From the NCBI RefSeq assembly GCF_000585495.1, contig NZ_CP007264.1, positions 1,912,357 to 1,976,356 on the forward strand: a stretch of DNA of 64,000 nt. Reading direction: 5' to 3'. Source of the stretch: Thermococcus nautili (lineage in GTDB: Archaea; Methanobacteriota_B; Thermococci; Thermococcales; Thermococcaceae). Under the pieces are notes generated by a model. That model did not search any database, was not told the DNA's origin, and saw only the letters and a list, made by a program, of their open reading frames with translations. Below are positions 18,273 through 27,203 of this stretch, one piece after another. The position numbers were made by a program, and so were the translations under genes. The first letter of the stretch is position 1, and each line of letters opens with the position of its first letter.

Positions 18273-18300
18273 GCCCCGCGCCTCAGGAGGGGCCCGGGGC
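18273..18300 (+). promoter_or_regulatory. GC-rich hairpin in the aRNase J leader
   Basis: GCCCCG (18273-18278) pairs with CGGGGC (18295-18300), with an inner CCT/AGG stem. It abuts the GGGAGG ribosome site at 18301. A CCTTTTTAAACC promoter box lies at about 18236-18246. An RNase acting on its own leader is possible but is inference. Confidence 0.4.
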
Positions 18301-18315
18301 GGGAGGATGATTGAG

Positions 18316-19659
18316 ATGATAAAGGTCTACACAATCAGCGGTTACGAGGAAGTCGGCAAGAACATGACGGCCGTTGGCTACTCCGACGGCAGAAGGGAAG
18401 AGGTAGTGATAATAGACATGGGCATCATGCTCGACAGGGTGATGATTCACGAGGACACGAGCATCCAGAAGTTCTCCGACAAGGAGCTCCAGAAGCTCGG
18501 CGCGATTCCCGACGACAGGATTCTCTGGAAGAGTCGGAACAAGAAGGTCGTCGCAATAGCCCTCACCCACGGCCACCTCGACCACATCGGCGCGATAGCC
18601 AAGCTCGCCCCGCACTACCCCGACACGCCCGTCTACGGGACGCCCTACACGATTAAGCTCGCCAAGGGCGAAGTCAAGAGCGAGGAGTACTTTGAGGTCA
18701 AGAACCCGATGTACGAGACCGAGTTCGGTGAAATAGTCCAGGTGAGCGAGAACATCGCGATAGAGTTCATCCGCATCACCCACTCGATTCCGCAGGCGGC
18801 CATGGTGGCCATCCACACCCCAGACGGGATAGTCCTTCACACCGGCGACTTCAAGTTCGACAACAACAACCCGCTCGGCGAGAGGCCCGACTACAAGCGC
18901 CTCAAGGAGCTCGGGAAGGAGGGCGTCAAGGTTCTCATTGCCGAATCCACGCGCGTCGCGGAGCCGACGAAGACGCCGAGCGAGGCAGTGGCTCAAATGC
19001 TCCTCGAGGACTTCTTCCTCTACGAGGGCATGGATGAGAAGGGATTGATAGCGACAACCTTCGCGAGCCACATCTTCCGCCTCCAGGAGCTAATTTGGAT
19101 AGCCAACAAGATGGGCAGACAGGCCGTTTTGGTTGGCCGCTCCCTCGCGAAGTACACGGGCATAGCGAAACAGCTTGGGTTGATAAAGATGAAGGGAGCA
19201 AGAGCCGTCAGAAGTCCCAACGCCGTCAGGAAGGTCCTCAAAGAGGTATCGCAGGCGAGGGAGAACTACCTCCTCATCGTTACAGGCCATCAGGGCGAGC
19301 CCGGAGCGGTATTGACCAGAATGGCGGACGGCGAGCTCTACGACATCGGCAAGGACGACACCGTCGTCTTTTCAGCCGGAACGATACCGAACCCGCTCAA
19401 CTACGCCCAGCGCTACAAGCTCGAAACGAAGCTCAGGATGAGGGGCGTCAGAATGATTAAAGACCTCCACGTTTCCGGCCACGCAAGCAGGGAGGACCAC
19501 CGCTACCTGATAAGGCTCCTCAACCCCGAGAACATCGTCCCGGCCCACGGCGAGTTCAGAATGCTCACCCACTACGCAGAGCTGGCCGAGGAAGAGGGCT
19601 ACATGATTGGAAAGGACGTCTTTGTGTCGAGGAACGGCTACATTGTCGAGATTCCGTGA
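18316..19659 (+). CDS. rnj: Archaeal RNase J (beta-CASP ribonuclease)
   Basis: This 447-aa metallo-beta-lactamase/beta-CASP nuclease is a 5'-3' exoribonuclease in Pyrococcus and Thermococcus. It has the motif 2 HGHLDHIGAI (about 77-86), HSIPQAA, HTGDFKFD, a beta-CASP insert (ESTR..., FASHIFRLQEL, TGHQGEPGAVL), and the late SGHASRED and PAHGEFRM histidines. ATG 18316 lies at the right distance from GGGAGG; ATG 18307 would leave no spacer. It lies between fni and the prenyl transferase, an arrangement I recall from other Thermococcales. Confidence 0.94.
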   Translation: MIKVYTISGYEEVGKNMTAVGYSDGRREEVVIIDMGIMLDRVMIHEDTSIQKFSDKELQKLGAIPDDRILWKSRNKKVVAIALTHGHLDHIGAIAKLAPHYPDTPVYGTPYTIKLAKGEVKSEEYFEVKNPMYETEFGEIVQVSENIAIEFIRITHSIPQAAMVAIHTPDGIVLHTGDFKFDNNNPLGERPDYKRLKELGKEGVKVLIAESTRVAEPTKTPSEAVAQMLLEDFFLYEGMDEKGLIATTFASHIFRLQELIWIANKMGRQAVLVGRSLAKYTGIAKQLGLIKMKGARAVRSPNAVRKVLKEVSQARENYLLIVTGHQGEPGAVLTRMADGELYDIGKDDTVVFSAGTIPNPLNYAQRYKLETKLRMRGVRMIKDLHVSGHASREDHRYLIRLLNPENIVPAHGEFRMLTHYAELAEEEGYMIGKDVFVSRNGYIVEIP

Positions 19660-19726
19660 GGGCAAAGCTGATAAAGACTTTCCACTTTTTCCCTTTGATT
19701 GCTTTCATCGCTCACGGGGTGGTAGC

Positions 19727-20758
19727 ATGGGAAAGTATGATGAACTCTTCGGCAGGGTTAAAACCATGGCGAAGGCCGTTGACGAGAAAATCTTTGAGCT
19801 CATCCCTGAGAGGGAGCCCAAAAACCTCTACGACGCGGCAAGGCATTACCCGCTCGCCGGTGGCAAGAGGGTTCGCCCCTTCGTCGTTCTCCGGGCAACG
19901 GAGGCCGTTGGCGGCGACCCAGAGAAGGCGCTCTATCCAGCGGCCGCGGTTGAGTTCATTCACAACTACTCCCTCGTCCACGACGACATAATGGACATGG
20001 ACGAGTTAAGGCGCGGGAGGCCGACAGTCCACAAGGTCTGGGGCGTCAACATGGCGATTTTGGCAGGCGATTTGCTCTTCAGCAAGGCCTTTGAGGCGAT
20101 AGCCAGGGCTGAGGTAAGCCCAGAGAAGAAGGCGAGAATCCTTGAGGTTCTCGTGAAGACCTCAAACGAGCTCTGCGAGGGTCAGGCGCTCGACATAGAG
20201 TTCGAGACGAGGGAAGAAGTGACCGTTGACGAGTACCTCAAGATGATTAGCGGTAAGACCGGGGCGCTCTTCGACGGCTCGGCAACGATAGGCGCAATCG
20301 TCGGCACTGAGGACGAGGAGTACATAAAGGCCCTCTCAAAATGGGGAAGGAACGTGGGAATTGCCTTCCAGATATGGGACGACGTGCTCGATTTAATAGC
20401 CGACGAGGAGAAGCTTGGAAAGCCCGTCGGAAGCGACATAAGGAAGGGCAAAAAGACGCTCATAGTCAGCCACTTCTTCCAGCACGCGAGTGAAGAGGAC
20501 AAGGCGGAGTTCATGAAGGTCTTCGGCAAGTACGCCGGCGACGCCAAGGGTGACGCCCTCATTCACGACGAGAAGGTGAAGGAGGAAGTTGCCAAGGCCA
20601 TCGAGCTCCTCAAGAAGTACGGCAGCATCGACTACGCCGCTCAGTACGCCAAGAACCTTGTGAAGGAAGCCAACGAGGCGCTCAAGGTTCTCCCCGAGAG
20701 CGAGGCAAGGAAAGACCTTGAACTCCTCGCCGAGTTCCTGGTGGAGAGGGAGTTTTGA
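19727..20758 (+). CDS. idsA: Polyprenyl (farnesyl/geranylgeranyl) diphosphate synthase
   Basis: This 343-aa trans-prenyl transferase makes C15/C20 chains for archaeal membrane lipids. The first aspartate-rich motif is DDIMDMD (LVHDDIMDMDELRRG), the second is DDVLDLIAD (WDDVLD), and GGKRVRPF is the IPP site. ATG 19727 follows GGGGTGGTAGC; the longer upstream frame overlaps the aRNase J gene and is rejected. Its TGA overlaps the next gene's ATG (TGATG). Confidence 0.95.
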   Translation: MGKYDELFGRVKTMAKAVDEKIFELIPEREPKNLYDAARHYPLAGGKRVRPFVVLRATEAVGGDPEKALYPAAAVEFIHNYSLVHDDIMDMDELRRGRPTVHKVWGVNMAILAGDLLFSKAFEAIARAEVSPEKKARILEVLVKTSNELCEGQALDIEFETREEVTVDEYLKMISGKTGALFDGSATIGAIVGTEDEEYIKALSKWGRNVGIAFQIWDDVLDLIADEEKLGKPVGSDIRKGKKTLIVSHFFQHASEEDKAEFMKVFGKYAGDAKGDALIHDEKVKEEVAKAIELLKKYGSIDYAAQYAKNLVKEANEALKVLPESEARKDLELLAEFLVEREF

Positions 20759-21372
20759 TGGGAGAGTTCCGGCTCTCCGATTATTCCTCTGACTTCCTTA
20801 CCCTCTCCCTTCTGCTCCTCATAGGTTCTGCCTTTACGGTTCCATGGGTTGAAGTTTCGGTAAGCTCGCTCCGGGATTTTGTCTACTACCTCATCCTTCC
20901 CTGGGTCGTCGTAATACCTTTCCACGAGGGCCTTCACGCGCTCGTTGCCAGACTTTTCGGTGCGAGGGTGAGGTTCGGCGTCACAACCTTTGGAAAGCTC
21001 GTCGTCGCGCCCTACACTGCAGTTGAAACACCCCTAACCGCGAGACGCTTTATCGCCGTTACCCTTGCGCCGCTTTCCTTATCTCTCATCGCGCTCGCCC
21101 TTGCATGGCTACTCCGCTCAGACTTCTGGGCGCTCGTTTACGTCTTCAACACCGCGGGAATGGCGGGGGACTTCATCGTTATCCTCGCGCTCCTCGGACT
21201 TTCCCCAGACACGGAAGTAGTTGACCGCGGCGAGGCGCTCGTTTCCAGCTCGGGCACGCTGGAGCCCTATCCCCTGTGGGTTTCAAAGGCCCTTAGGGTT
21301 GTCCTCCTCGCGGTTCTGCTCGCAATCATCGCCCGCGCCCGAGTCGAGGTCGTTGTGGAGAACAGTCCGTAG
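20758..21372 (+). CDS. DUF3267-like membrane zincin
   Basis: The 204-aa protein has about four membrane helices and, at the end of the second, FHEGLHALVARLFGA, an HExxH zinc-protease signature inside the membrane, as in DUF3267/S2P-like proteins. A later AGMAGDFIVIL could give the third ligand (Asp). It is coupled to idsA by a TGATG overlap. The substrate is unknown; site-2-type cleavage of a membrane protein is an inference from the motif. Confidence 0.75.
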   Translation: MGEFRLSDYSSDFLTLSLLLLIGSAFTVPWVEVSVSSLRDFVYYLILPWVVVIPFHEGLHALVARLFGARVRFGVTTFGKLVVAPYTAVETPLTARRFIAVTLAPLSLSLIALALAWLLRSDFWALVYVFNTAGMAGDFIVILALLGLSPDTEVVDRGEALVSSSGTLEPYPLWVSKALRVVLLAVLLAIIARARVEVVVENSP

Positions 21373-21417
21373 ATACTTTTAAATAGGTGAACATTCATAC
21401 TTTGCTTGGTGGGGAAT

Positions 21418-21828
21418 ATGCGCGACGTCCAGAAAGTTGCTGGATTGTCCCTTTTGATAGTGCTCTTGTCGTTTTTGGTAGGCTTCCTTCTCGGCATTGA
21501 TGCTGGAGGGCTCCTTCCGCTTGCACTCTACTTAACAGGACTCCTGCTGGGCTCACTTTTTGTTGCATTCGTTGCCTTCAGGCTCGGCGTTGGGCCGAGA
21601 GAACTCACAAAAACGGCCTTGATAGCTGTTCCGGTCGTTCTCGCTGCTGTGTTGGCACTGATAAGGTTCGCGGCTTCCTTCGTTGAAGCGCCGGCGTCGG
21701 GCCCCACCGAGGGCGACGGTTTCATGATAGTGTTGCTCTTCCTCCTGCTCCCGGCCGTTCTGCTGGGCCTCCTGGGGAGTCTTTTTGAGCTTTCCTTGTG
21801 GAGGCGGAACGGCAACCTCTCGGCCTGA
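21418..21828 (+). CDS. Four-helix membrane protein of unknown function
   Basis: The 136-aa product has four hydrophobic segments (about 8-28, 34-55, 65-85, 104-125) and short loops; the C-terminus is basic. It has GGTGGGG 4 nt before ATG 21418 and its own CTTTTAAATAGG box at about 21376-21387. No family is recognised. Confidence 0.7.
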   Translation: MRDVQKVAGLSLLIVLLSFLVGFLLGIDAGGLLPLALYLTGLLLGSLFVAFVAFRLGVGPRELTKTALIAVPVVLAAVLALIRFAASFVEAPASGPTEGDGFMIVLLFLLLPAVLLGLLGSLFELSLWRRNGNLSA

Positions 21829-21847
21829 TGTTTCTGGTTTTCTCTTT

Positions 21848-22567
21848 TCAGCGCTTTGCAATCAGCCACCCGACCGGAGGATGCTCCGCCCCGGCCTTCC
21901 AATTTTCATAGGCTCTCCCCCACCTTCTCAAAAGCTCGGCGCGCTTTTCATCGTCTTCTACTCTCTCCACGTACTCGCGGGGAATATAGGCGAGGTAGTG
22001 TGGCAACTCGGGCTCGAACGTCCCGCTCTTGATTACCCTCCCTCCTGCTCGCTCAACGAGTTCGATGAGCTTTTCAAGCGTCGGGTAGTGAAGGTCGTCC
22101 TTCTCGCCGAACAACGCCTCAAAGATTTCCTCGCGCAGGTTGTAGAGTTCGAGGTGCGCCCTCTGCCTCTCGTTGTTCGCCACTGGAAGGCTCTCCGCGA
22201 TGAATACCCGCTCCGAGACACGGAGCATTTCAGAGATGACCTTAACCATCGTTTCTTCGTTTTTCAGGCTCCTGACTCCGTGGACAAGAACCGCCAAGTC
22301 AAAGGCTCTGAACGGGAACGGTAGCTCCCGCGCGTCGAGCTTGAGCGGTATTATCTTGTGCTTTACCCCTGCTGATGTGGCAACTTCCTCGAAGAAGCGC
22401 CAGCGGGAGCGGTCAACGGCAACAACACGGCCTGTCTCACCGACGAGATAAGCGAGGGGAACGGTGGTTAGTGCGTGCGCACCACAGCCGACGAAACTTT
22501 GCCTGCGCAAAGTTTCATCAAAATTGGCATTCCTATTCTGAAGAGGCGCTAATGTTGTGGGGTTCAA
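21848..22567 (-). pseudogene. SAM methyltransferase with lost N-terminus
   Basis: The frame contains the second half of motif I (VGCGAHALTTVPLAYLVG), motif II VVAVDRSRWR, LDARELPFPFRAFDLAVLVHG and a C-terminal FEPELPHYLAYIPREY. Class I methyltransferases have about 35-45 residues and a beta strand ending ...VLDVGCG before this. Here the sequence ahead of FVGCG is the palindrome GAAACTTTGC/GCAAAGTTTC (22493-22516) and then non-coding DNA, so the true N-terminus is missing. The 25 residues drawn from the element look artificial. Probably inactive unless rescued by another start. Confidence 0.6.
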
Positions 22568-22763
22568 GTTTCAAAGGCCATAGAGCATGGTTTTTACTGC
22601 GAATACAACGCCCGAAGGGCGTTAAAAAGAGTTAAAACCTAATGAAATTTCGCTTTCTTCTTTAAACCCCCTCTTCTTGCCCGGTTTGTCAAGACATGCA
22701 AACTTTGTGGTGGCAGTTAGTGAGTTGAATACTTTTGGTCAAACTTTTCTCCAGAAAAGTTTG
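22493..22763. repeat. 271-bp hairpin-bounded non-coding element
   Basis: The left palindrome GAAACTTTGC-CTGC-GCAAAGTTTC (22493-22516) shares with the copy at 8951 the flank ATCAAA. The right palindrome CAAACTTTTCT-CC-AGAAAAGTTTG (22740-22763) is preceded by TTGGT, as is the copy at 9227. No gene lies inside. The left end truncates a methyltransferase gene, evidence that the element moved or rearranged here. The remaining 22764-22975 holds a TATA-like GGTTTTATAAG (22912-22922) with nothing recognisable downstream except the leuS 3' end. Confidence 0.5.
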
Positions 22764-22975
22764 CTCGGTGTGCAACCAGTCGGGTGGCAAAGGTGGCTCG
22801 TTTCGGGGCGGGATTTTTAAAAGAACTTCTCCCTTAAACGTTTCCTCGCTAACCGGCATGGACAACACCGAAAAGGGCTAAAGACGTTCTCTTTAAGGCG
22901 TTTTCGGAGAAAAGGTTTTATAAGTTGGGGGTGAATTAATACACGGCGAAAAATTTGTAGAAAAAGACAAAACCC

Positions 22976-25873
22976 TCACTCCACAAACACAGCCGGCTTC
23001 AACGGCATCGCGGCTTTCTTCTTTCCTCCCTTGTCCTCCTCGGGGTTGATTATCAGCTCGACGCCGAGTTCCTTCTCTATGAAGTCTTTGGCTTCCCTCA
23101 GCGCCTTTTCCTCGTCTATTCTTTTGACCTCGAAGGCCCTCTCCTTGATGAGCCTCTGTATCAGCTTGCTTATCTCCTTGCCGTGCTTCCTCATCTCCGG
23201 GTCCTTCATGAGCTCTGCCATCGCCGACTTGAAGTCCCTCTTCTCGGCGACGACCTCAACGACCCTCCACTTCCACTCCGGGGCGGTGTAGACGTAAACC
23301 CTGCTCGGGTTCTCTATCTTCGCAACGCGGATTATCTCCTTGACGTCCTCGATGAAGGCCTTGACGAACTCCTCTTCCGCCTCTACCGTCTCGTCCCACC
23401 ACTCGGGAACGGGCTCTGGCCAGGGAGCGAGGCTGACGAAGCCCTCTCCGCCCAGCTTCTCCCAGAGCTCCTCGCTGATGTGTGGCGTAAACGGCGCCAT
23501 GAGCCTGACCCAGACGTCGGCGAGCTTTCTCAATACAAAGCGCTTGGCCTTGTCGTCCCTTCCCTCGGTCCTCCTCAAATACCAGCGCAGGTCGTTGAGG
23601 ATCGTGTAGAACGCCCACTGGACGGCGGTTCTCGTCCTGAACTCCTCAAGGGCCTTGGTGGTTCCCTCGATGGCCTTGTTGAGCCTGTGGAGCATCCAGC
23701 GGTCGATGTTCTTGAGCTCGGCTTCCTCGGCCTCGTAGCTTGAGAACTCGCTTATCAGCTCGTAGAAGCGCTCGACCTGCCTGCGGAGCTTTCCAACCTC
23801 CTTCCTGCGCCAGTCGAAGTCGCTGTCGTGCTCGGCGAGACCCATTATGTAGAGCCTCACAACATCTGCCCCGTTCTCCTCGATTGCGTCAATGAAGTTC
23901 AGCACGTTGCCCTTGCTCTTGCTCATCTTCTGGCCCTCGAGCGTTCCGAAGCCGTTTACGGCGATTCCCTTCGGCCAGTGCTCGCGCCTGAATATAGCCG
24001 TGTGGTTGAATATGAAGAACGTCAGGTGGTTCGGTATCAGGTCTTTGGCAGAGCAGCGCCAGTCGAGCGGGTACCAGTACTCGAACTCCTCTTTCATCTC
24101 GTGGATTGTCTCTGCCGGGATTCCGGTCTTTTCTTCAAGCTCCTTCTCGCGCTCCTCGCTGAAGTCCTCGCGGAAGATGTAGTCAAAGAACTCCCTCGTG
24201 AGCTTCTCGGGGTCGAGCCTGCCCTCCTCGCGGAGCTTGTTTATGTGCCTGCTTATCGTGTAGTAGGCCATGTAGATTGTCGAGTCGCTCAGGCTCTCGA
24301 TGACCCACTCCGGGTCCCAGGGCAGGGGCGTTCCGAGGCCGACCTTTCTGGCACAGGCCTTCTTGTCGAGCCAGTCTATAACCGCCTCGAACTGCGCGCG
24401 CCTGCTCTCCGGGTAAATCGTCATGTTTGCCAAAGCTTCTCTCGCTTTCTCCTTCCACTCGGGGTTTCCGTAGTCTATGAACCACTGGTCGTGGATTATC
24501 TTGATGACCGCCTGGTTGCCAAAGCGCGAGATGACAGGCTTCTCCGCGAACTCGTACATTATCTCGGCAATGCCCTTCTCCATGAGCTCCTTGGCTATGA
24601 GGTCTTTTACCTCCTGGACCGGCTTGCCCGCGTAGGGCTCAATCTTGAAGCGCCCCTTGTGGTACTCGGCCTTGTATATGTTCTTGGTTGCTTCCTCGAG
24701 CTTTTCTTTGTCCTTCTGGCTCTTCACGCCGAGCCTCTCAACTTCCTCAACGGCCGGGAACTCACCGTAGCCTTCGAGCTCTATCAGCGAGATGTAGGTG
24801 ATGTCCTCCAAGACGCGCGGGTCGATGTCAAACTTGAGGAGCAGTTCAGTTTCCTTCTTCAGGTCTTCAAGGGCTATGTGGTCGAAGGGGGCGTGAGCGG
24901 GAACGCTCATGACTACTCCAGTCGCGTTGTCGGGGTCAACGAACTCCGCCGGCAGAATGATGACCTCGTCGCCCGTTACCGGGTTCTTCACATACTTGCC
25001 GATGAGCTTCTCGCCCTTGAACTCCTCGATGACCTCTATCTCTCTGTCCTGGAAGGAGAGCTTGTAGGCCGCTTCCTTGCTGATTATCCAGGTCTCTTCC
25101 CTATCACCGCGCCTGACTTTGGCTTTGACGTAGGTGGCGTTGGGGTTCAGCCACATGTTGGTTACTCCATAGACGGTCTCCGGTCTGAGCGTCGCGGCCG
25201 GAAGGTAGATTTTCTCCCCGTTCTCCTCCAGGATGAACTTGATTATCACGTATTCGAGAATCTGGACGTCTTCACCCTCCATTATGTCGTGGTCGCCGAG
25301 GGGAGTTCCAACCACTGGGTCCCATCTAACCCTGTGGGCGCCCTTAACGACCAGCCCCATGTCCTTGAGCGTCCAGAACTGCCACTCTATGAACTTGCTG
25401 AAGGGCGGGAAGAGACTGGTGGTGTGGAACTCGCGCGTCCAGTCCACGCTGAAGCCGGCCCTTATGAATGTCTCCTTAGCGGCCTTCATGAAGTACTTGA
25501 CGATTTCCTTCGGGTCCTCGAACTTCCAGAGAATGTCCTCGGGCACCTTGTAGACGTCGCGGTAGATGTGTATGGTCTTCGGGTCGCGGTTCTTTATCCT
25601 CTCGGCGATTCCGACTATCGGCGCGCCGGTGATGTGCCACGCCATCGGGAAGAGCACGTTGTAGCCCTGCATCCTCTTGAAGCGCGCTATGACGTCGGGA
25701 ATCGTGTAGGTCCTCGCGTGGCCGACGTGGAGGTGGCCGGAAAGGTAGGGAAAGGCGACGGTTATGTAGAACTTCTTCTCCTTGGGCTTCGCGTTTCTGT
25801 CGGGCTCAAAAACCCTCTCCTCAAGCCAGCGCTTCTGCCACTTCTCTTCAATGGCCTTGAAGTCAACTTTCAT
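22976..25873 (-). CDS. leuS: Leucyl-tRNA synthetase, archaeal type
   Basis: The 965-aa class I synthetase charges tRNA-Leu. The HIGH-type signature is HVGHARTY in FPYLSGHLHVGHARTYTIPD (about 44-62), followed by the CP1 editing domain and KMSKS (GQKMSKSKGNVLNF). The C-terminal region has a lysine-rich helical extension as in the Pyrococcus enzyme. ATG 25873 is used (GGAGG upstream); TTG 25879 is less likely. Its leader carries a conserved-looking hairpin and pseudoknot (25921-25996). Confidence 0.97.
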   Translation of the reverse strand: MKVDFKAIEEKWQKRWLEERVFEPDRNAKPKEKKFYITVAFPYLSGHLHVGHARTYTIPDVIARFKRMQGYNVLFPMAWHITGAPIVGIAERIKNRDPKTIHIYRDVYKVPEDILWKFEDPKEIVKYFMKAAKETFIRAGFSVDWTREFHTTSLFPPFSKFIEWQFWTLKDMGLVVKGAHRVRWDPVVGTPLGDHDIMEGEDVQILEYVIIKFILEENGEKIYLPAATLRPETVYGVTNMWLNPNATYVKAKVRRGDREETWIISKEAAYKLSFQDREIEVIEEFKGEKLIGKYVKNPVTGDEVIILPAEFVDPDNATGVVMSVPAHAPFDHIALEDLKKETELLLKFDIDPRVLEDITYISLIELEGYGEFPAVEEVERLGVKSQKDKEKLEEATKNIYKAEYHKGRFKIEPYAGKPVQEVKDLIAKELMEKGIAEIMYEFAEKPVISRFGNQAVIKIIHDQWFIDYGNPEWKEKAREALANMTIYPESRRAQFEAVIDWLDKKACARKVGLGTPLPWDPEWVIESLSDSTIYMAYYTISRHINKLREEGRLDPEKLTREFFDYIFREDFSEEREKELEEKTGIPAETIHEMKEEFEYWYPLDWRCSAKDLIPNHLTFFIFNHTAIFRREHWPKGIAVNGFGTLEGQKMSKSKGNVLNFIDAIEENGADVVRLYIMGLAEHDSDFDWRRKEVGKLRRQVERFYELISEFSSYEAEEAELKNIDRWMLHRLNKAIEGTTKALEEFRTRTAVQWAFYTILNDLRWYLRRTEGRDDKAKRFVLRKLADVWVRLMAPFTPHISEELWEKLGGEGFVSLAPWPEPVPEWWDETVEAEEEFVKAFIEDVKEIIRVAKIENPSRVYVYTAPEWKWRVVEVVAEKRDFKSAMAELMKDPEMRKHGKEISKLIQRLIKERAFEVKRIDEEKALREAKDFIEKELGVELIINPEEDKGGKKKAAMPLKPAVFVE

Positions 25874-25920
25874 GTCCAAGACCTCCTCAAGGTTTTTCCA
25901 AAAGAGCGGGAGTCCAGAAT

Positions 25921-25996
25921 AGGGGGGTTATCGATGAAATCAGGCACCGATGTGATTCCAGCGGAGAAGACACTCCCCCCTCATCGGCATCGGTGC
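25921..25996 (-). promoter_or_regulatory. Structured leuS leader with predicted pseudoknot
   Basis: On the minus strand, GCACCGAUG (25996-25988) pairs perfectly with CAUCGGUGC (25952-25944). The 35-nt loop contains AGGGGGG (25981-25975), which can pair with CCCCCCU (25927-25921) downstream, giving an H-type pseudoknot. The promoter box TTAAATA (26019-26013) places the transcript start at the first helix. The ribosome site is about 35 nt further on. It could be a cis-regulatory element or a separate small RNA. Confidence 0.45.
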
Positions 25997-26066
25997 GAGT
26001 AACGGCTTTGGGTATTTAAGGTTTTTGGGCCCTAAAACTCTTAAGGGGTAACGTTGAGTTTCAATC

Positions 26067-27083
26067 ATGCCTCAGGTCGTGGAAATCGAGTCAGTAATGC
26101 TGGCAGTAAGCCTTGTAACGTTTGGTTACCTCTTCGCAAGAGCATTACGCGAGAGGTCACCTGCGCTTCTCTCCGCTTCCTTTGGATGGGCTTTCCTGAG
26201 TTTCCATGTGTTCTTGAGAGTATCTGGATACCCCTCCCTTGCTGAGGCGTTTTTGTACTTCTTTGCCCTTGGGGTTTCTCTCTATGTGGTTATTCTTGTC
26301 AGGGAGATGTACCCTTCGAAAACAGCCCTCTTTGCTTTGTATCTCTTGACTCCAGTATCCCACGTGGTTTACCGGCTGATGGAGGTTATGGGATACCCTA
26401 TCCCAAAGGGTGTTGGTGGTATCGCCAGCGATTCTGGTGTCATGTTGCTGGTTACCGCGTACATCGCGTACAGAACGTTTAAACGGCCCCTACTGTCCCT
26501 CTCAGTCGTTCCCGTTGCGGTTGTGTTTCTCGCTTACAAGGCGTTGCGCGGAACTCTAATTGGTTTCGGGCTCATGACCCTTGGGGCGCTTGTGTTCTCG
26601 ATAGCAACGATTCGTGTTACGAGTTCCGGCCTCTTCAAGGGTGGGAGTGTTCCTGATGTCGAGGTGACCGGTCTCGTACTCGTTGAGAGCAGAAAACTGA
26701 AATCCATTCTCGATAAGTATAGTGAGTCCCCAATTCTGCTCATAACCCGGAGTGAGGGCAGTTTTCCCGGGGGATGGTCAGTTTTCAGAGTATCAACGGT
26801 GCCCTTTGAGAACTCAATATCACCAACGGCCCTTGAACGGCTTAGACATATCATAGTTCAGTATCTGGTTGAGGCCAAGAAAAGCGGGTCCCGGGGACTC
26901 GTGGTGATTGACTGCCTCGACTTTCTGCTCCTATACAACGATAGACTCGCTGTTCTAAAGTTCCTTGGGGATGTAAGAGACCACGCGATAGTTAATGATG
27001 GCGTTGTCTTTGTGGCACTCGGTGAATCCATAGACGAGCACACGAGACGGCTCATTGAAAAGCTGAGCGATGGGAGGGTCTAA
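26067..27083 (+). CDS. DUF835 membrane protein
   Basis: The 338-aa protein has six or seven hydrophobic helices in residues 1-185, then a soluble DUF835 domain with LVLVESRKLKSILDKYSESPILLITR and GLVVIDCLDFLLLYNDRLAVLKFL. DUF835 is an archaeal domain related to the KaiC/RecA core without a P-loop, often seen with sensors. It precedes the ABC exporter genes but has its own promoter region. Its role is unknown. Confidence 0.82.
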   Translation: MPQVVEIESVMLAVSLVTFGYLFARALRERSPALLSASFGWAFLSFHVFLRVSGYPSLAEAFLYFFALGVSLYVVILVREMYPSKTALFALYLLTPVSHVVYRLMEVMGYPIPKGVGGIASDSGVMLLVTAYIAYRTFKRPLLSLSVVPVAVVFLAYKALRGTLIGFGLMTLGALVFSIATIRVTSSGLFKGGSVPDVEVTGLVLVESRKLKSILDKYSESPILLITRSEGSFPGGWSVFRVSTVPFENSISPTALERLRHIIVQYLVEAKKSGSRGLVVIDCLDFLLLYNDRLAVLKFLGDVRDHAIVNDGVVFVALGESIDEHTRRLIEKLSDGRV

Positions 27084-27203
27084 CAGTTTCATTAAGCGAG
27101 GTTCTAAAATTCGGTTATTCAATAGAAATGCTTAAATAATTCAAAGCACATTTAATTCTTGGTTACCTTGTATTGTCTTCGGACTCTTGGGAGGTGTTCT
27201 CAA

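Noticed and set aside
22764..22975. Small gene behind the TATA-like box at 22912
   Set aside because: Only very short frames follow before the leuS 3' end.
25921..25996. C/D box sRNA on either strand
   Set aside because: Only partial C- and D-like motifs; no C'/D' pair with proper spacing.
23828..26002. Long plus-strand frame of 724 codons
   Set aside because: Antisense shadow of leuS; no ribosome site and biased residues typical of complementary frames.
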